Below the pieces are notes generated by a model that was given only the letters and a program-made list of their open reading frames with translations, ran no database searches and was not told the origin of the DNA. A program made the translations under genes and the position numbers. Shown in pieces: positions 54,782 to 63,648 of a stretch of 64,000 bases of DNA. The stretch is from Treponema sp. GTDB lineage: Bacteria; Spirochaetota; Spirochaetia; Treponematales; Treponemataceae. Each line of letters begins with the position of its first letter. Within the stretch, counting starts at the first letter, position 1. Location: positions 17,821 to 81,820 of the forward strand of contig JAKSTJ010000004.1 in the NCBI GenBank assembly GCA_024402635.1, given 5' to 3'.

Positions 54782-56374
54782 ATGAAATTTGAACGAAAAA
54801 GTGGAGTTTTACTTCATCCTACATCATTACCAGGATCTTATGGTATTGGAACAATTGGAAAAGCTGCATATGAATTTGTTGATTGGCTGGAAACTGCCGG
54901 TCAGAATTTATGGCAAATTTTACCATTAGGACCAACTGGTTATGGAGATTCTCCATATGCATCATTTTCTACTTTTGCAGGAAATCCTCTTTTAATTGAT
55001 TTAGATATGCTTGTAGAAAATGGATGGGCAGATAAAAAAGAATGCAAACCTGCTGATTATATAAAAAAAGATGGCAATGTTGATTTTGGTGCTGTTGTCT
55101 GGTGGAAGATGCCGGTATTAAAAAAAGCTGCTGATTATTTTTCAAAAAATGCAAATACCGAAGATGTAAACTTGTATAAAGATTTTTGTAAAAGCAAGAA
55201 AGCCTGGTTGGATAAATTTGCAGTATTTATGAGTATTAAATCATATTATGATGAAAAAGCTGCTGTTGAAAAACCTGAAAATTCTATGTGGAATTATTAC
55301 TGGCCAAAAGAATTAGCTTCATGTCAGGAAGAAGCTGTTAAGGAATGGAACAAAACTCATAAAAATGATATTGAGCAATACAAAATTATTCAGTTCTTTT
55401 TTGATTATCAGTGGAATAAATTAAAAATTTACGCCAATTCAAAAAATATTAAATTAATAGGTGACATTCCAATTTTTGTTGCAGGTGATAGTGCTGATGT
55501 ATGGGGAAATCAGAAGTATTTTCAATTGGATAAAGATGGACGTCCAAATTGTGTTGCTGGAGTTCCTCCTGATTATTTTAGTGCTACAGGGCAATTATGG
55601 GGAAATCCTTTATATGATTGGGATGAAGTAAAAAAATCGGGTTATGAATGGTGGATTGCTCGTGTAAAAAGAATTTTTGAATTAACAGATGTATTACGTA
55701 TTGATCATTTTAGAGGCTTTGAAGCTTACTGGTCTGTTCCTGCAGGTGAATCAACTGCTATAAATGGAAAATGGGTAAAAGGTCCTGGATTAGATTTATT
55801 TAAAGCTATTAGAAAAAAACTTGGTGATATTCCTGTTATTGCAGAAGATCTTGGTGTTATTACAGATGAAGTTCGTGAATTACGGGATAATGCTGGATTC
55901 CCAGGTATGAAAGTTCTTCAATTTGCATTCAGTGCAGATGAAGCAAAACAAAACGGAATGATAAATGCTTTTTTGCCTCATATGTATAATACTTCAGATT
56001 GTATTGTTTATACAGGAACACATGATAATGATACATTACAAGGCTGGCTTGAAAATTGTAACGGTGAAACTCTTTGTCTTGTTTCAGAATATATTCTGGG
56101 TAAAAAAATTGATGAAGAAAAGGCTCGTTCCTTAGTAAAAAATGGGTCATTAAGAAAGGAAATGATTAAAACTGCGATTGCATCAAATGCAGTTTATGCA
56201 GTAATTCCTGCTCAGGATATTATCGGAATTGATAATAAAGGTAGAATGAACATGCCTTCTACAACAGGCGCAAACTGGACCTGGAGATTATCAAAAGGTC
56301 AGTTAAAAGCTTCTGCTGCAGAAGAATTGAAGTTTCTCTCAAAAACCTATGGAAGAAATATAAATCAAAACTAA
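54782..56374 (+). CDS. malQ: 4-alpha-glucanotransferase (amylomaltase), GH77
   Basis: A 530-residue cytoplasmic enzyme that disproportionates malto-oligosaccharides. RKSGVLLHPTSLPGSYGIG at the start, WQILPLGPTGYGDSPY, VAGVPPDYFSATGQLWGNP, catalytic Asp in LRIDHFRGFEAYW, Glu in VIAEDLG, Asp in YTGTHDNDT. SD AGGA precedes the ATG. Its stop overlaps the stop of the facing regulator by 3 nt with no terminator seen between them. Confidence 0.97.
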   Translation: MKFERKSGVLLHPTSLPGSYGIGTIGKAAYEFVDWLETAGQNLWQILPLGPTGYGDSPYASFSTFAGNPLLIDLDMLVENGWADKKECKPADYIKKDGNVDFGAVVWWKMPVLKKAADYFSKNANTEDVNLYKDFCKSKKAWLDKFAVFMSIKSYYDEKAAVEKPENSMWNYYWPKELASCQEEAVKEWNKTHKNDIEQYKIIQFFFDYQWNKLKIYANSKNIKLIGDIPIFVAGDSADVWGNQKYFQLDKDGRPNCVAGVPPDYFSATGQLWGNPLYDWDEVKKSGYEWWIARVKRIFELTDVLRIDHFRGFEAYWSVPAGESTAINGKWVKGPGLDLFKAIRKKLGDIPVIAEDLGVITDEVRELRDNAGFPGMKVLQFAFSADEAKQNGMINAFLPHMYNTSDCIVYTGTHDNDTLQGWLENCNGETLCLVSEYILGKKIDEEKARSLVKNGSLRKEMIKTAIASNAVYAVIPAQDIIGIDNKGRMNMPSTTGANWTWRLSKGQLKASAAEELKFLSKTYGRNINQN

Positions 56375-57021
56375 ACGGCTCTGTTAGTCCATTCAATTGC
56401 CATCTGACGTAATTCTTCTGAAGATGAGCAATGAAGTTTTGCTTTTATATTTTCTTTATGAGTATCAATTGTTTTAATGCTCAGATTAAGTTTTGATGCA
56501 ATTGCTGCTGTTCCCAGACCTTTTCCTATTAACGTAAAAATTTGTAATTGTCTGTCGGAAAGTGAAGAGATTGTATCAAACTTATCAGCTTTAGAGTTTT
56601 CGTCCTTGGAAATTTCTGCAATTCTTTTCTTTTCATTTTCACTTAAGTAAATATCACCGGATGTAACTGTTTTGATTGCATTAATAACCTGTGTTTCAGC
56701 CTCTTCCTTCATGATATAGCCTTTTGCACCAGCTTTTAATGCTCTTTCAGCATAGAAACGTTCGTCGTGCATTGAAAGAACGAGAATTTTTGTTTCTGGC
56801 TTTAAGGCTAAAATATCTTTAATTAATTCAAGACCGTCTTCTTGTCCCAGGTTTAAGTCAACAATTGCTAAATCTGGTTTAATATTATCAAGTAAAGATA
56901 ATGCTTCCATTCTGTCTTTAGCCATTCCAATGACTTTATATTCTTTCTGGGTTTCGATAAGTTGTGATAATCCTCTGCTGAATAAAGGATGATCATCAAT
57001 GATAATTACTTTGTATTCCAT
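56371..57021 (-). CDS. NarL/FixJ-type response regulator
   Basis: A 216-residue transcription factor: receiver with IIIDDHPLFSRGL, phosphoacceptor Asp55 (IVDLNLGQEDG), LSMHDERFYAERALKAGAKGYIMK; LuxR-type helix-turn-helix about 150-212 (LSDRQLQIFTLIGKGLGTAA, LNLSIKTIDTHKENIKAKL). Divergent, 45 nt apart, from a DesK/NarX-type kinase (57067), almost certainly its partner. No SD; a TATTAT lies 6 nt before the ATG. Confidence 0.93.
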   Translation of the reverse strand: MEYKVIIIDDHPLFSRGLSQLIETQKEYKVIGMAKDRMEALSLLDNIKPDLAIVDLNLGQEDGLELIKDILALKPETKILVLSMHDERFYAERALKAGAKGYIMKEEAETQVINAIKTVTSGDIYLSENEKKRIAEISKDENSKADKFDTISSLSDRQLQIFTLIGKGLGTAAIASKLNLSIKTIDTHKENIKAKLHCSSSEELRQMAIEWTNRAV

Positions 57022-57027
57022 GATTAT

Positions 57028-57033
57028 ATAATA
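57028..57033 (-). promoter_or_regulatory. -10 hexamer, leaderless arrangement (NarL-type regulator)
   Basis: TATTAT on the minus strand followed by 6 nt and the ATG (57021). The 45-bp divergent gap must hold both promoters. Confidence 0.45.
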
Positions 57034-57054
57034 TCATAAATTGAATAATAATTG

Positions 57055-57060
57055 TATAAT
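57055..57060 (+). promoter_or_regulatory. -10 hexamer, leaderless arrangement (LacI-like sensor kinase)
   Basis: TATAAT followed by 6 nt and the ATG (57067). No SD and no clear -35. Confidence 0.5.
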
Positions 57061-57066
57061 TAAATT

Positions 57067-59142
57067 ATGCGTATAGGGTTTGTTTTAAATATTCTTGATG
57101 AAGAATATCAGATTTCGATTTACGAAGGTATAAAAGCTAAAGCAATCGAATATGGAATTGAAGTAATCTGTTTTCAGCAGGAATATCACGATTTTATTAG
57201 TGAAATAGATTTTAAATATTTATATAGTCCTGAATATTTCAATCTGGATGGAATTATAATGTTATCCTCTGTAATTTTAGATAAAACGGAAGTTACAGAT
57301 AGAAAAGAATTGGAATTTTATTGGGGAAAAATTCCTGTTGTATCTCTTGGTCAAATTATTAAAGATGTTCCATCTGTTATGGTTCAGACAGATTCTTCAA
57401 TGAAGAATTTATTGGATCATCTTATTATTGATCATAAATATAGAAATTTTTTATTCATAAGCGGTTCAATAAGACATCAGGATGCTAAAAGGCGCGAGGA
57501 ATTTTTTAAAAAAACCTTTGAAGAATATGCAGAAGAAATACCTCATCTTCAGTACAGGCTAAGACATGGACTTTTTACAGAAAGAGCAGCAATGGAAGTA
57601 ATGGAAACATTTGTTCATGAAAATCCAGACTTTAAACCTGATGCAATTGTATGTGCCAACGATAATATGGCCATTGGAGTCTACAAATATTTAAAGATTC
57701 ATACTGAAAATACAAATCTTAAAAATTGTGCAGTAACTGGTATTGATGATATTCCACAAAGTCAATTTGAAATTCCTGCATTAACAACAATTCGCCAGCC
57801 ACTTAAACAGATGGCATATGAAGCTATGGAAACTATGACGGCTGTATTAAGAAATCAGGAAGTTTTGAATGAAAAATATGTTGAGTCAAAAATGATTAAA
57901 CGAAAATCCTGTGGTTGTCATGAAACTTTTGATGAATCTTATCAGAAAAAATTTCTGGAACAGGTACAATCTAATTACATCCGTTCAGAAAACCTTTTAC
58001 GAATGGTAAGTCATATTGGACAGGAATTAAATTCTGTCAGCACAAAAGAAGGTTTACGTCATATTATTAATGGTGATATGGATTTGCTGGAAATAAAAAA
58101 CTTTTGTGTTTTGTGGTTTCCTGAAAAATTTGAAAATTTCAATTCTCAATTAAAAAAAGGTTTAATGGTAGAGCCAGTTTATGTACGTCGTAATGGAAAG
58201 GCTTTCTATGAATTTGCCGGAAACAGAATTATGACTTTAGGTGAGTTTTATAATAAATTTATTTACTATGATGAAAATCAACCTAAATCTACTACATTCA
58301 GATTTCTTTCTCACGGTAAAGAAATTAAGGGCTGTGTTTTATATGATGCAGAGGCAACTTTACTTCCATATTTGAGTTCAATAGGAATTGACATTTCTCA
58401 AACATTAAATCGTGTTTATGATATGGAAGAAAAGAAAAAAAGATCTGAATATCTTGAAAGTGAAGTAACAAAACGAACTCAGGAATTAATTGCAGAAAAT
58501 AAAAAAAGAATGGAAGTTGAAGCTGAAGTTCTTAAAATAAGTGAGATAGAACGTCAAAGATTCAGTACAGATTTGCATGATGATATTTGTCAGCGACTTG
58601 CTGGAATATCTATGTTATGCAGAAGTTATTCTAATCAAGATGAACTGGTTTCTAAAAATCAAATGATTGAACTGGCGGAATTAATAAGTGATACTCTTAC
58701 AGCTACAAGACAATATGCTCATAATTCTTATCCTGTTGAATTGGAAACATTGGGTATTAATGCAAGTTTAAGCAATTTGTGTAACAGTATTGAAAAAAAT
58801 GCCGGTATAAAATGTGAATATTTATGGAATGTAGATGAAAGAATTAATTTTTCAAAATTACAGAAAGTAAATATTTTTAGAATTATTCAGGAAGCTTTAC
58901 ATAATGCTATGAAACATTCTAAAGCAAGTTTGATAAAAGTCTCAGTTAATTCAAAAAATAAAAAAGTTATCATTAATGTTAGTGATAATGGATGTGGTAT
59001 TTCGGAAGAAAAACAAACTGCATCTGGAATAGGGTTAAATTCTATGCAGTATCGGGCAAATCAGATTGATGCAATTTTTAATATAAAACAAAATAAACCA
59101 AAAGGAACCTGCGTTGAGGTTATTATTGAGGAAATAAAATGA
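57067..59142 (+). CDS. Soluble histidine kinase with LacI/PurR-type ligand-binding domain
   Basis: A 691-residue protein without membrane helix or signal peptide. Residues 1-285 form a periplasmic-binding-protein-like (LacI/PurR effector) domain: GFVLNILDEEYQISIYEGIKA-type start, DGIIMLSSVI, DAIVCANDNMAIGVYKYL, VTGIDDIPQSQF, LTTIRQPLKQMAYEAM, then a KRKSCGCHE motif. A GAF-like middle region follows, a coiled coil at about 460-500, then a HisKA_3/HATPase kinase (DLHDDICQRLAGIS with His504; IFRIIQEALHNAMKHSKAS; VSDNGCGISE). Probably senses a cytoplasmic sugar or metabolite and phosphorylates the divergent NarL-type regulator. It overlaps chrA by 4 nt. Confidence 0.9.
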   Translation: MRIGFVLNILDEEYQISIYEGIKAKAIEYGIEVICFQQEYHDFISEIDFKYLYSPEYFNLDGIIMLSSVILDKTEVTDRKELEFYWGKIPVVSLGQIIKDVPSVMVQTDSSMKNLLDHLIIDHKYRNFLFISGSIRHQDAKRREEFFKKTFEEYAEEIPHLQYRLRHGLFTERAAMEVMETFVHENPDFKPDAIVCANDNMAIGVYKYLKIHTENTNLKNCAVTGIDDIPQSQFEIPALTTIRQPLKQMAYEAMETMTAVLRNQEVLNEKYVESKMIKRKSCGCHETFDESYQKKFLEQVQSNYIRSENLLRMVSHIGQELNSVSTKEGLRHIINGDMDLLEIKNFCVLWFPEKFENFNSQLKKGLMVEPVYVRRNGKAFYEFAGNRIMTLGEFYNKFIYYDENQPKSTTFRFLSHGKEIKGCVLYDAEATLLPYLSSIGIDISQTLNRVYDMEEKKKRSEYLESEVTKRTQELIAENKKRMEVEAEVLKISEIERQRFSTDLHDDICQRLAGISMLCRSYSNQDELVSKNQMIELAELISDTLTATRQYAHNSYPVELETLGINASLSNLCNSIEKNAGIKCEYLWNVDERINFSKLQKVNIFRIIQEALHNAMKHSKASLIKVSVNSKNKKVIINVSDNGCGISEEKQTASGIGLNSMQYRANQIDAIFNIKQNKPKGTCVEVIIEEIK

Positions 59143-59777
59143 AAGAAAAAAAGAAATTTTCAGAAATCTTAAAAAATCTTCTTGTTCTCTATTATGAATT
59201 TGTAAAAATTGGTGCATTTACAATTGGTGGCGGTTTAGCCATGATGCCAATGATGCAAAAAGAATTAATTGACAAAAAGAAATGGCTCACCGAAGAAGAA
59301 CTTATTGATTACTATGCAGTTGGACAAAGTACACCTGGTATTATTGCTGTAAATGTTTCAACTTTTGTAGGTTATAAACAGTTTGGCGTTATTGGTGGAA
59401 TAGTTGGAACTTTAGGAATTGTTACTCCTTCATTAGTAATTATTATGATTTTGGCGGGGGCTATTAATTCAATCTCTGATTATCCAATTGTTCAGCATGC
59501 TTTAAATGGAATAAATGTTGCAGTTGCAGCCCTTTTGACTTCGGTTGTTTTTAAATTTGCAAAAAAAACTATAAAAAATATATGGAATGCAATGTTTATG
59601 CTGTTGGCTTTTCTTCTTGTTTTTGCACTAAAATTGCCATCTTATGCAGTTATTCTTTTTGCATTAGTAACAGGTGTAATCATTACTTTCTTTCAGCAGA
59701 GAAAAATTAAAAAACAGACTTTAAATAATGTTGAAGTTAATAAAGAAGCTGATCAGAATGATAAGGAGGTAAAGTAA
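59139..59777 (+). CDS. chrA: Chromate-transporter family (CHR) half-size protein, first of pair
   Basis: A 212-residue inner-membrane protein with one CHR domain: GAFTIGGGLAMMPMMQKELI, WLTEEELIDYYAVGQSTPGI, VSTFVGYKQFGVIGGIVGTLG. Short CHR proteins act in pairs, so it should combine with the next gene product. Family members export chromate or related oxyanions; the natural substrate here is unknown. Overlaps the kinase stop by 4 nt; charged C-terminal tail. Confidence 0.9.
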   Translation: MKEKKKFSEILKNLLVLYYEFVKIGAFTIGGGLAMMPMMQKELIDKKKWLTEEELIDYYAVGQSTPGIIAVNVSTFVGYKQFGVIGGIVGTLGIVTPSLVIIMILAGAINSISDYPIVQHALNGINVAVAALLTSVVFKFAKKTIKNIWNAMFMLLAFLLVFALKLPSYAVILFALVTGVIITFFQQRKIKKQTLNNVEVNKEADQNDKEVK

Positions 59778-60361
59778 TGAGTTTATTGTACTTAGCATTT
59801 ACTTTCTTTTACATTGGTTTATTTACAATTGGTGGTGGAATGGTTGCAATTACTCTAATGCAACAGACAATTGTAGATACTGGAATTATAAGTCAGGATT
59901 TATTTTTTAATATGGTGGCAATATCTGAAAGTACACCTGGACCATTAGGAATAAATATGGCTACTTATATTGGTTATAATCAATATGGAGTTATTGGTGG
60001 AATGGTTTGTACTTTTGCAGAAGCTCTTCCATCTGTAATCATAATTATGATTATTGCTAAAATGCTTAAAAAGTTTAACAAAAGTCCATATGTAAAAGGT
60101 TCTCTGGCTTTCTTAAGACCAATAACAACTGGTCTTGTGCTGGTTCCTCTTGTACAGATTATTTGTATGACATTAATTAAATTACCAGATTCAATTGCTG
60201 TGTTAACAACTTTTGCTGGATGGAAGGATTTGTTTGAATGGATAAATATTGCTGCTTATGCTGTATTCACATTTATATTATTCAAATTCAAATTACATCC
60301 GATTGTGGTAATATTAATTGGGGCAGTTTTTGGAATTGTAACGGGTTATTATTTAGGATAA
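59777..60361 (+). CDS. chrA: Chromate-transporter family (CHR) half-size protein, second of pair
   Basis: A 194-residue inner-membrane protein: GLFTIGGGMVAITLMQQ, NMVAISESTPGPLGINMATYIGY (in two parts, AISESTPGPLG and NMATYIGYNQYG), AEALPSVIIIMI. Overlaps the first subunit by 1 nt with a perfect AAGGAGG SD, ensuring balanced synthesis. Same family caveat as its partner. Confidence 0.9.
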   Translation: MSLLYLAFTFFYIGLFTIGGGMVAITLMQQTIVDTGIISQDLFFNMVAISESTPGPLGINMATYIGYNQYGVIGGMVCTFAEALPSVIIIMIIAKMLKKFNKSPYVKGSLAFLRPITTGLVLVPLVQIICMTLIKLPDSIAVLTTFAGWKDLFEWINIAAYAVFTFILFKFKLHPIVVILIGAVFGIVTGYYLG

Positions 60362-60395
60362 AAACTAAAATCTTTTCATATTGATATTTTCATTT

Positions 60396-60401
60396 TATAA
60401 T
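60396..60401 (+). promoter_or_regulatory. -10 hexamer, leaderless arrangement (deoD)
   Basis: TATAAT, 6 nt, then the deoD ATG at 60408. A weak TTTTCA (60373-60378) lies at 17-bp spacing. No SD. Confidence 0.5.
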
Positions 60402-60407
60402 AAAATT

Positions 60408-61112
60408 ATGAGTACACATATTAATGCGCCAGAAGGTGCAATTGCAGATACAGTTCTTCTTCCAGGAGATCCATTAAGGGCAAAATTTATTGCTGAAAAT
60501 TTTCTTGAAGATGCAAAGTGTTATAATGAAGTAAGAGGAATGCTTGGTTACACTGGAACTTATAAAGGAAAGAGAATTTCTGTCCAGGGAACAGGAATGG
60601 GACAGCCATCTTTGTCTATCTATGTACAGGAATTATTCCAATTTTATAATGTGCAGAAAGCGGTTCGAATCGGTACTGCTGGTGGTGTAAGTGAAAAGGT
60701 TCCATGTAGAAGTGTAATACTGGCAAATGGAGCTTGTACTGATTCAAATTTACAGACTCAAAGATTTGGTTTTTCTCACTATGCCCCAGTTCCAGATTTT
60801 GAGCTTTTAGATACTGCCTATCATAAAGCCAGAGAGTTAGGAATTAAAACATTCGTAGGCCCTTGTTTTTCAGGAGACAGATTTTACGATGAAAATGAAA
60901 CCTGGAAATTCTGGAAAAGATACGGAATTGTTGGTATTGAAATGGAAGCGGCTGAATTATATACTTTAGCAGCAGAGTTTCAGAGAAAAGCTCTTGCAAT
61001 TCTTACAGTTAGTAACAATTTTGTAACTGGAGAAGAAACAACTTCAGAAGAAAGGCAAAAAACATTTAAAGATATGATGTTGCTTGCTTTGGAAACTGTT
61101 ATAAATATTTAA
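60408..61112 (+). CDS. deoD: Purine-nucleoside phosphorylase, DeoD type, with Asp-to-Asn change in active site
   Basis: 234 residues, normal for hexameric DeoD. STHINAPEGAIADTVLLPGDP at the start, VRGMLGYTGTYKG, GTGMGQPSLSIY, GIEMEAAELYTLA. In the family the motif TVSDH carries the Asp (204 in E. coli) that protonates the purine N7; here it reads TVSNN, with Asn at residue 203. The supporting Arg of EERQKTF is kept. Activity may be reduced or substrate preference altered. The start at 60408 fits the family; an in-frame upstream start (60381) would add nine residues over the promoter. Confidence 0.93.
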   Translation: MSTHINAPEGAIADTVLLPGDPLRAKFIAENFLEDAKCYNEVRGMLGYTGTYKGKRISVQGTGMGQPSLSIYVQELFQFYNVQKAVRIGTAGGVSEKVPCRSVILANGACTDSNLQTQRFGFSHYAPVPDFELLDTAYHKARELGIKTFVGPCFSGDRFYDENETWKFWKRYGIVGIEMEAAELYTLAAEFQRKALAILTVSNNFVTGEETTSEERQKTFKDMMLLALETVINI

Positions 61113-61133
61113 AATTATATGGAGATTAAAATT

Positions 61134-62048
61134 ATGAAACCTACTTTACTTGTTTTAGCGGCCGGAATGGGAAGTCGATACGGTGGTGTTAAACAGATTG
61201 ATGGTGTTGGATTACACGATGAATGTTTATTAGACTTTGCAACATATGATGCAATGAAAAGTGGTTTTGGCAAAGTTGTATTTATTATTCGTAAAGATAT
61301 TGAACAGGCTTTTAGAGAAAGACTTTTTGATAGAATTGCAAGAAATTTTGATGCAGAATATGTTTTTCAGCAGCATGAATCTTTATTAACTCCTCAGCAG
61401 CTTAAAGATTCTGAAGGACGCGAAAAACCTTGGGGAACAACACATGCAGTTTTATGTGCAGAAAATGCAATTAAAACTCCTTTTGCAGTTATTAACTCAG
61501 ACGATTATTATGGAAGACAGGCTTTTGAAGTATTAGGAAAGTATCTTTCTTCTATCGAAAATAACAGCACAGAACATGCAATGGTTGGTTATGTATTGGG
61601 AAATACAATGAGCCGTTCAGGTTCTGTAAGTCGTGGTGTTTGTACTGTAAAAGATAATCAGCTTGAATCAATCGTTGAAAATCTTAAAATTTATTATGAT
61701 GAAAAAGATCAGATTATCAGTGAAATGCCAGATGGTGAAAAGAAATTATTAACAGGAAAAGAATGGGTTAGCATGAATCTTTTTGGATTCTCGCCAAAAG
61801 CTTTTGAAGAATTCCATATTTATTGGGATAACTTCATGAAAGAAAATTCTAAGGCTCCAAAAGCAGAAGCTCTTTTACCTGTTTCTGCCAGTGATATTAT
61901 TAAACATAATGCAGGTGTTATTAAGTTCTTTAATTCTCAGGAAACATGGTTTGGAATGACTTATCCAGAAGATCGTCAGCTTGTAAAAGATGAAATTGCA
62001 AAGAAGATTAAAGATAATTATTATCCTGAATTACTTTGGAATAAATAA
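61134..62048 (+). CDS. Sugar-nucleotidyltransferase-like protein
   Basis: A 304-residue protein with the NTP-transferase signature LVLAAGMGSRYGGVKQIDG at the N-terminus and NSDDYYG as the likely metal-binding DD site, plus KPWGTTHAVLCA. It resembles uncharacterised nucleotidyltransferases often found in Bacteroidetes and spirochaetes. The sugar substrate is unknown; the following manA hints at mannose or a related hexose. The ATG at 61134 is chosen with GGAG 9 nt upstream over an in-frame ATG at 61119. Confidence 0.8.
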   Translation: MKPTLLVLAAGMGSRYGGVKQIDGVGLHDECLLDFATYDAMKSGFGKVVFIIRKDIEQAFRERLFDRIARNFDAEYVFQQHESLLTPQQLKDSEGREKPWGTTHAVLCAENAIKTPFAVINSDDYYGRQAFEVLGKYLSSIENNSTEHAMVGYVLGNTMSRSGSVSRGVCTVKDNQLESIVENLKIYYDEKDQIISEMPDGEKKLLTGKEWVSMNLFGFSPKAFEEFHIYWDNFMKENSKAPKAEALLPVSASDIIKHNAGVIKFFNSQETWFGMTYPEDRQLVKDEIAKKIKDNYYPELLWNK

Positions 62049-62051
62049 AAA

Positions 62052-62861
62052 ATGAAAAAATTAGATTCAATTAAGTCTGATAAGATTTGGGGTTATGAAC
62101 TCTGGATAGCTTCTACTCATCCAAATGGTTGTCAGGGAGATTTTAAAAAATCGGTTGGCGGTGAATATCCGTTACTTGTAAAAATAATTCAGGCAAATGA
62201 TACTTTATCAATTCAAGTTCATCCTGATGATGATTTTGCTGTAAAATTGGAAGGCGAAGGAAATCGTGGAAAAACTGAATGCTGGTATGTATTGGATGCA
62301 GAACCTGATGCTAAACTGGTTTATGGAATAAAAGAAGGTTATTCAAATGAAGTATTGGCAAAAGCTATTACTGAAAATAATCTTGAAAGTTATCTTGAAT
62401 TTGTAGAAGTAAAAAAAGGTGATTTTATTTTTATTCCAGCTGGAACTGTTCATGCAATAGGTGCGGGGCTTAGATTACTTGAAGTTCAACAGTCATGTGA
62501 TTTAACTTATCGACTTTATGATTGGGGTAGAGGACGAGAAGTTCATATTGAAAAAGGCTTAGCTGTTATTAAACGGGAAGAAATGATTCCGGTTAAACCT
62601 TTTTCAGATGAATTTGAATGTCAGTACTTTAAATTACAGCAGGTTAAAGTAAAAGGCGGATGGAGCATGCTTTGTTCAAAAGGAAATGGTCCTGAAGCTG
62701 TTCAACTTATTTATATTATTTCTGCAGATAAGGCTGTAATCAGAACTTCGGAGCAAAAAGCTGGTGTTCCTGTAAAAGCTGAAGAAATATATGCTGTAAT
62801 GCCTGGAGAAAAAATAACAGTTGAAGGATCTGCAGAAATAATGAGGATTATTGCAAAATAA
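62052..62861 (+). CDS. manA: Mannose-6-phosphate isomerase, class I
   Basis: A 269-residue zinc isomerase linking mannose-6-P and fructose-6-P; shorter than the ~390-residue enteric enzyme, like the Bacillus-type short form. Metal ligands visible in LSIQVHPDDDFA, GKTECWYVL and IPAGTVHAIGAG; the Arg of LTYRLYDWGRG is kept. It begins 3 nt after the nucleotidyltransferase stop, with weak SD, so coupled. Confidence 0.93.
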   Translation: MKKLDSIKSDKIWGYELWIASTHPNGCQGDFKKSVGGEYPLLVKIIQANDTLSIQVHPDDDFAVKLEGEGNRGKTECWYVLDAEPDAKLVYGIKEGYSNEVLAKAITENNLESYLEFVEVKKGDFIFIPAGTVHAIGAGLRLLEVQQSCDLTYRLYDWGRGREVHIEKGLAVIKREEMIPVKPFSDEFECQYFKLQQVKVKGGWSMLCSKGNGPEAVQLIYIISADKAVIRTSEQKAGVPVKAEEIYAVMPGEKITVEGSAEIMRIIAK

Positions 62862-62909
62862 TTTTCACTAATACTTGTTAATTATTATTCTAAAGTGTAA
62901 GGTTGTAAT

Positions 62910-63551
62910 ATGCTTTTATTTTTATTATGTTTTATGCCTTGTTTGTTGATATTTTATTGTTGTGCAGTTAAAAATAGAAAAGTTTATCCTGTAATGTTTA
63001 TAGGAATAATGACTGCAGTAATTTATTGTTTAGTAAGAGTAATGGGATTTTATTCTCATCGTTTAATACCAGATTCTTTATCATCAAATTATATATATTA
63101 TCTAATTAGATATACTTTAATTCCTGTTATATCTATTTATGTTTTGTATATTTTATTGACAAGAGATTCTTGGGAATTTAAATTAAATATGTTCTTCCCA
63201 TTATTAGGAACATTTTACGCAATTTTTATTCCATACAAAGTAATTGCTTTTACACAGTCAATATATTCGGGATATGATATTTTCCTTCGACCTGTTTTGT
63301 ATACTGCAATGATTGGTCAATGTGCAATTTGTTTAAGTAATTTATATAAGTCAATTACAAATAAAAAAATTATAAATATTATTCTTAATATTTTAGTAAT
63401 GATTGTATACCTTTTAATTCCTGCTATGATGGATGCTATGTTTGATTTAAATATGGAATTATGGATCATTGTTACAGTTACAGTTTTATACGGTTTAATA
63501 ACATTAACATGGGCTGTTTTGAAATTAGTTCTTGCTAAAATAAAGAAATAG
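62910..63551 (+). CDS. Polytopic membrane protein, unknown
   Basis: A 213-residue protein with about six or seven hydrophobic helices and few charged residues apart from RDSWEFK and a C-terminal KIKK. No family was recognised; the layout recalls small intramembrane-protease or sensor-input modules but no catalytic motif is evident. AAGG lies 7 nt before the ATG. Last gene before a strong terminator. Confidence 0.6.
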   Translation: MLLFLLCFMPCLLIFYCCAVKNRKVYPVMFIGIMTAVIYCLVRVMGFYSHRLIPDSLSSNYIYYLIRYTLIPVISIYVLYILLTRDSWEFKLNMFFPLLGTFYAIFIPYKVIAFTQSIYSGYDIFLRPVLYTAMIGQCAICLSNLYKSITNKKIINIILNILVMIVYLLIPAMMDAMFDLNMELWIIVTVTVLYGLITLTWAVLKLVLAKIKK

Positions 63552-63580
63552 GTAATTTATAAGATAATCAGGTTAAATAA

Positions 63581-63613
63581 AAAAAACTTTTCGATTATAT
63601 CGAAAAGTTTTTT
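63581..63613 (+). terminator. Terminator of the 62910 gene
   Basis: A 15-bp perfect stem (63581-63595 with 63599-63613), three-nt loop, ending in a T run. Also potentially functional on the minus strand for fba. Confidence 0.92.
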
Positions 63614-63648
63614 TTATTTAACTCAGTAATCAAACTGATAAATAATTT

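Noticed and set aside
59139..60361. ChrA pair as proof of chromate resistance
   Set aside because: CHR-family substrates vary and there is no chrB or other resistance gene nearby.
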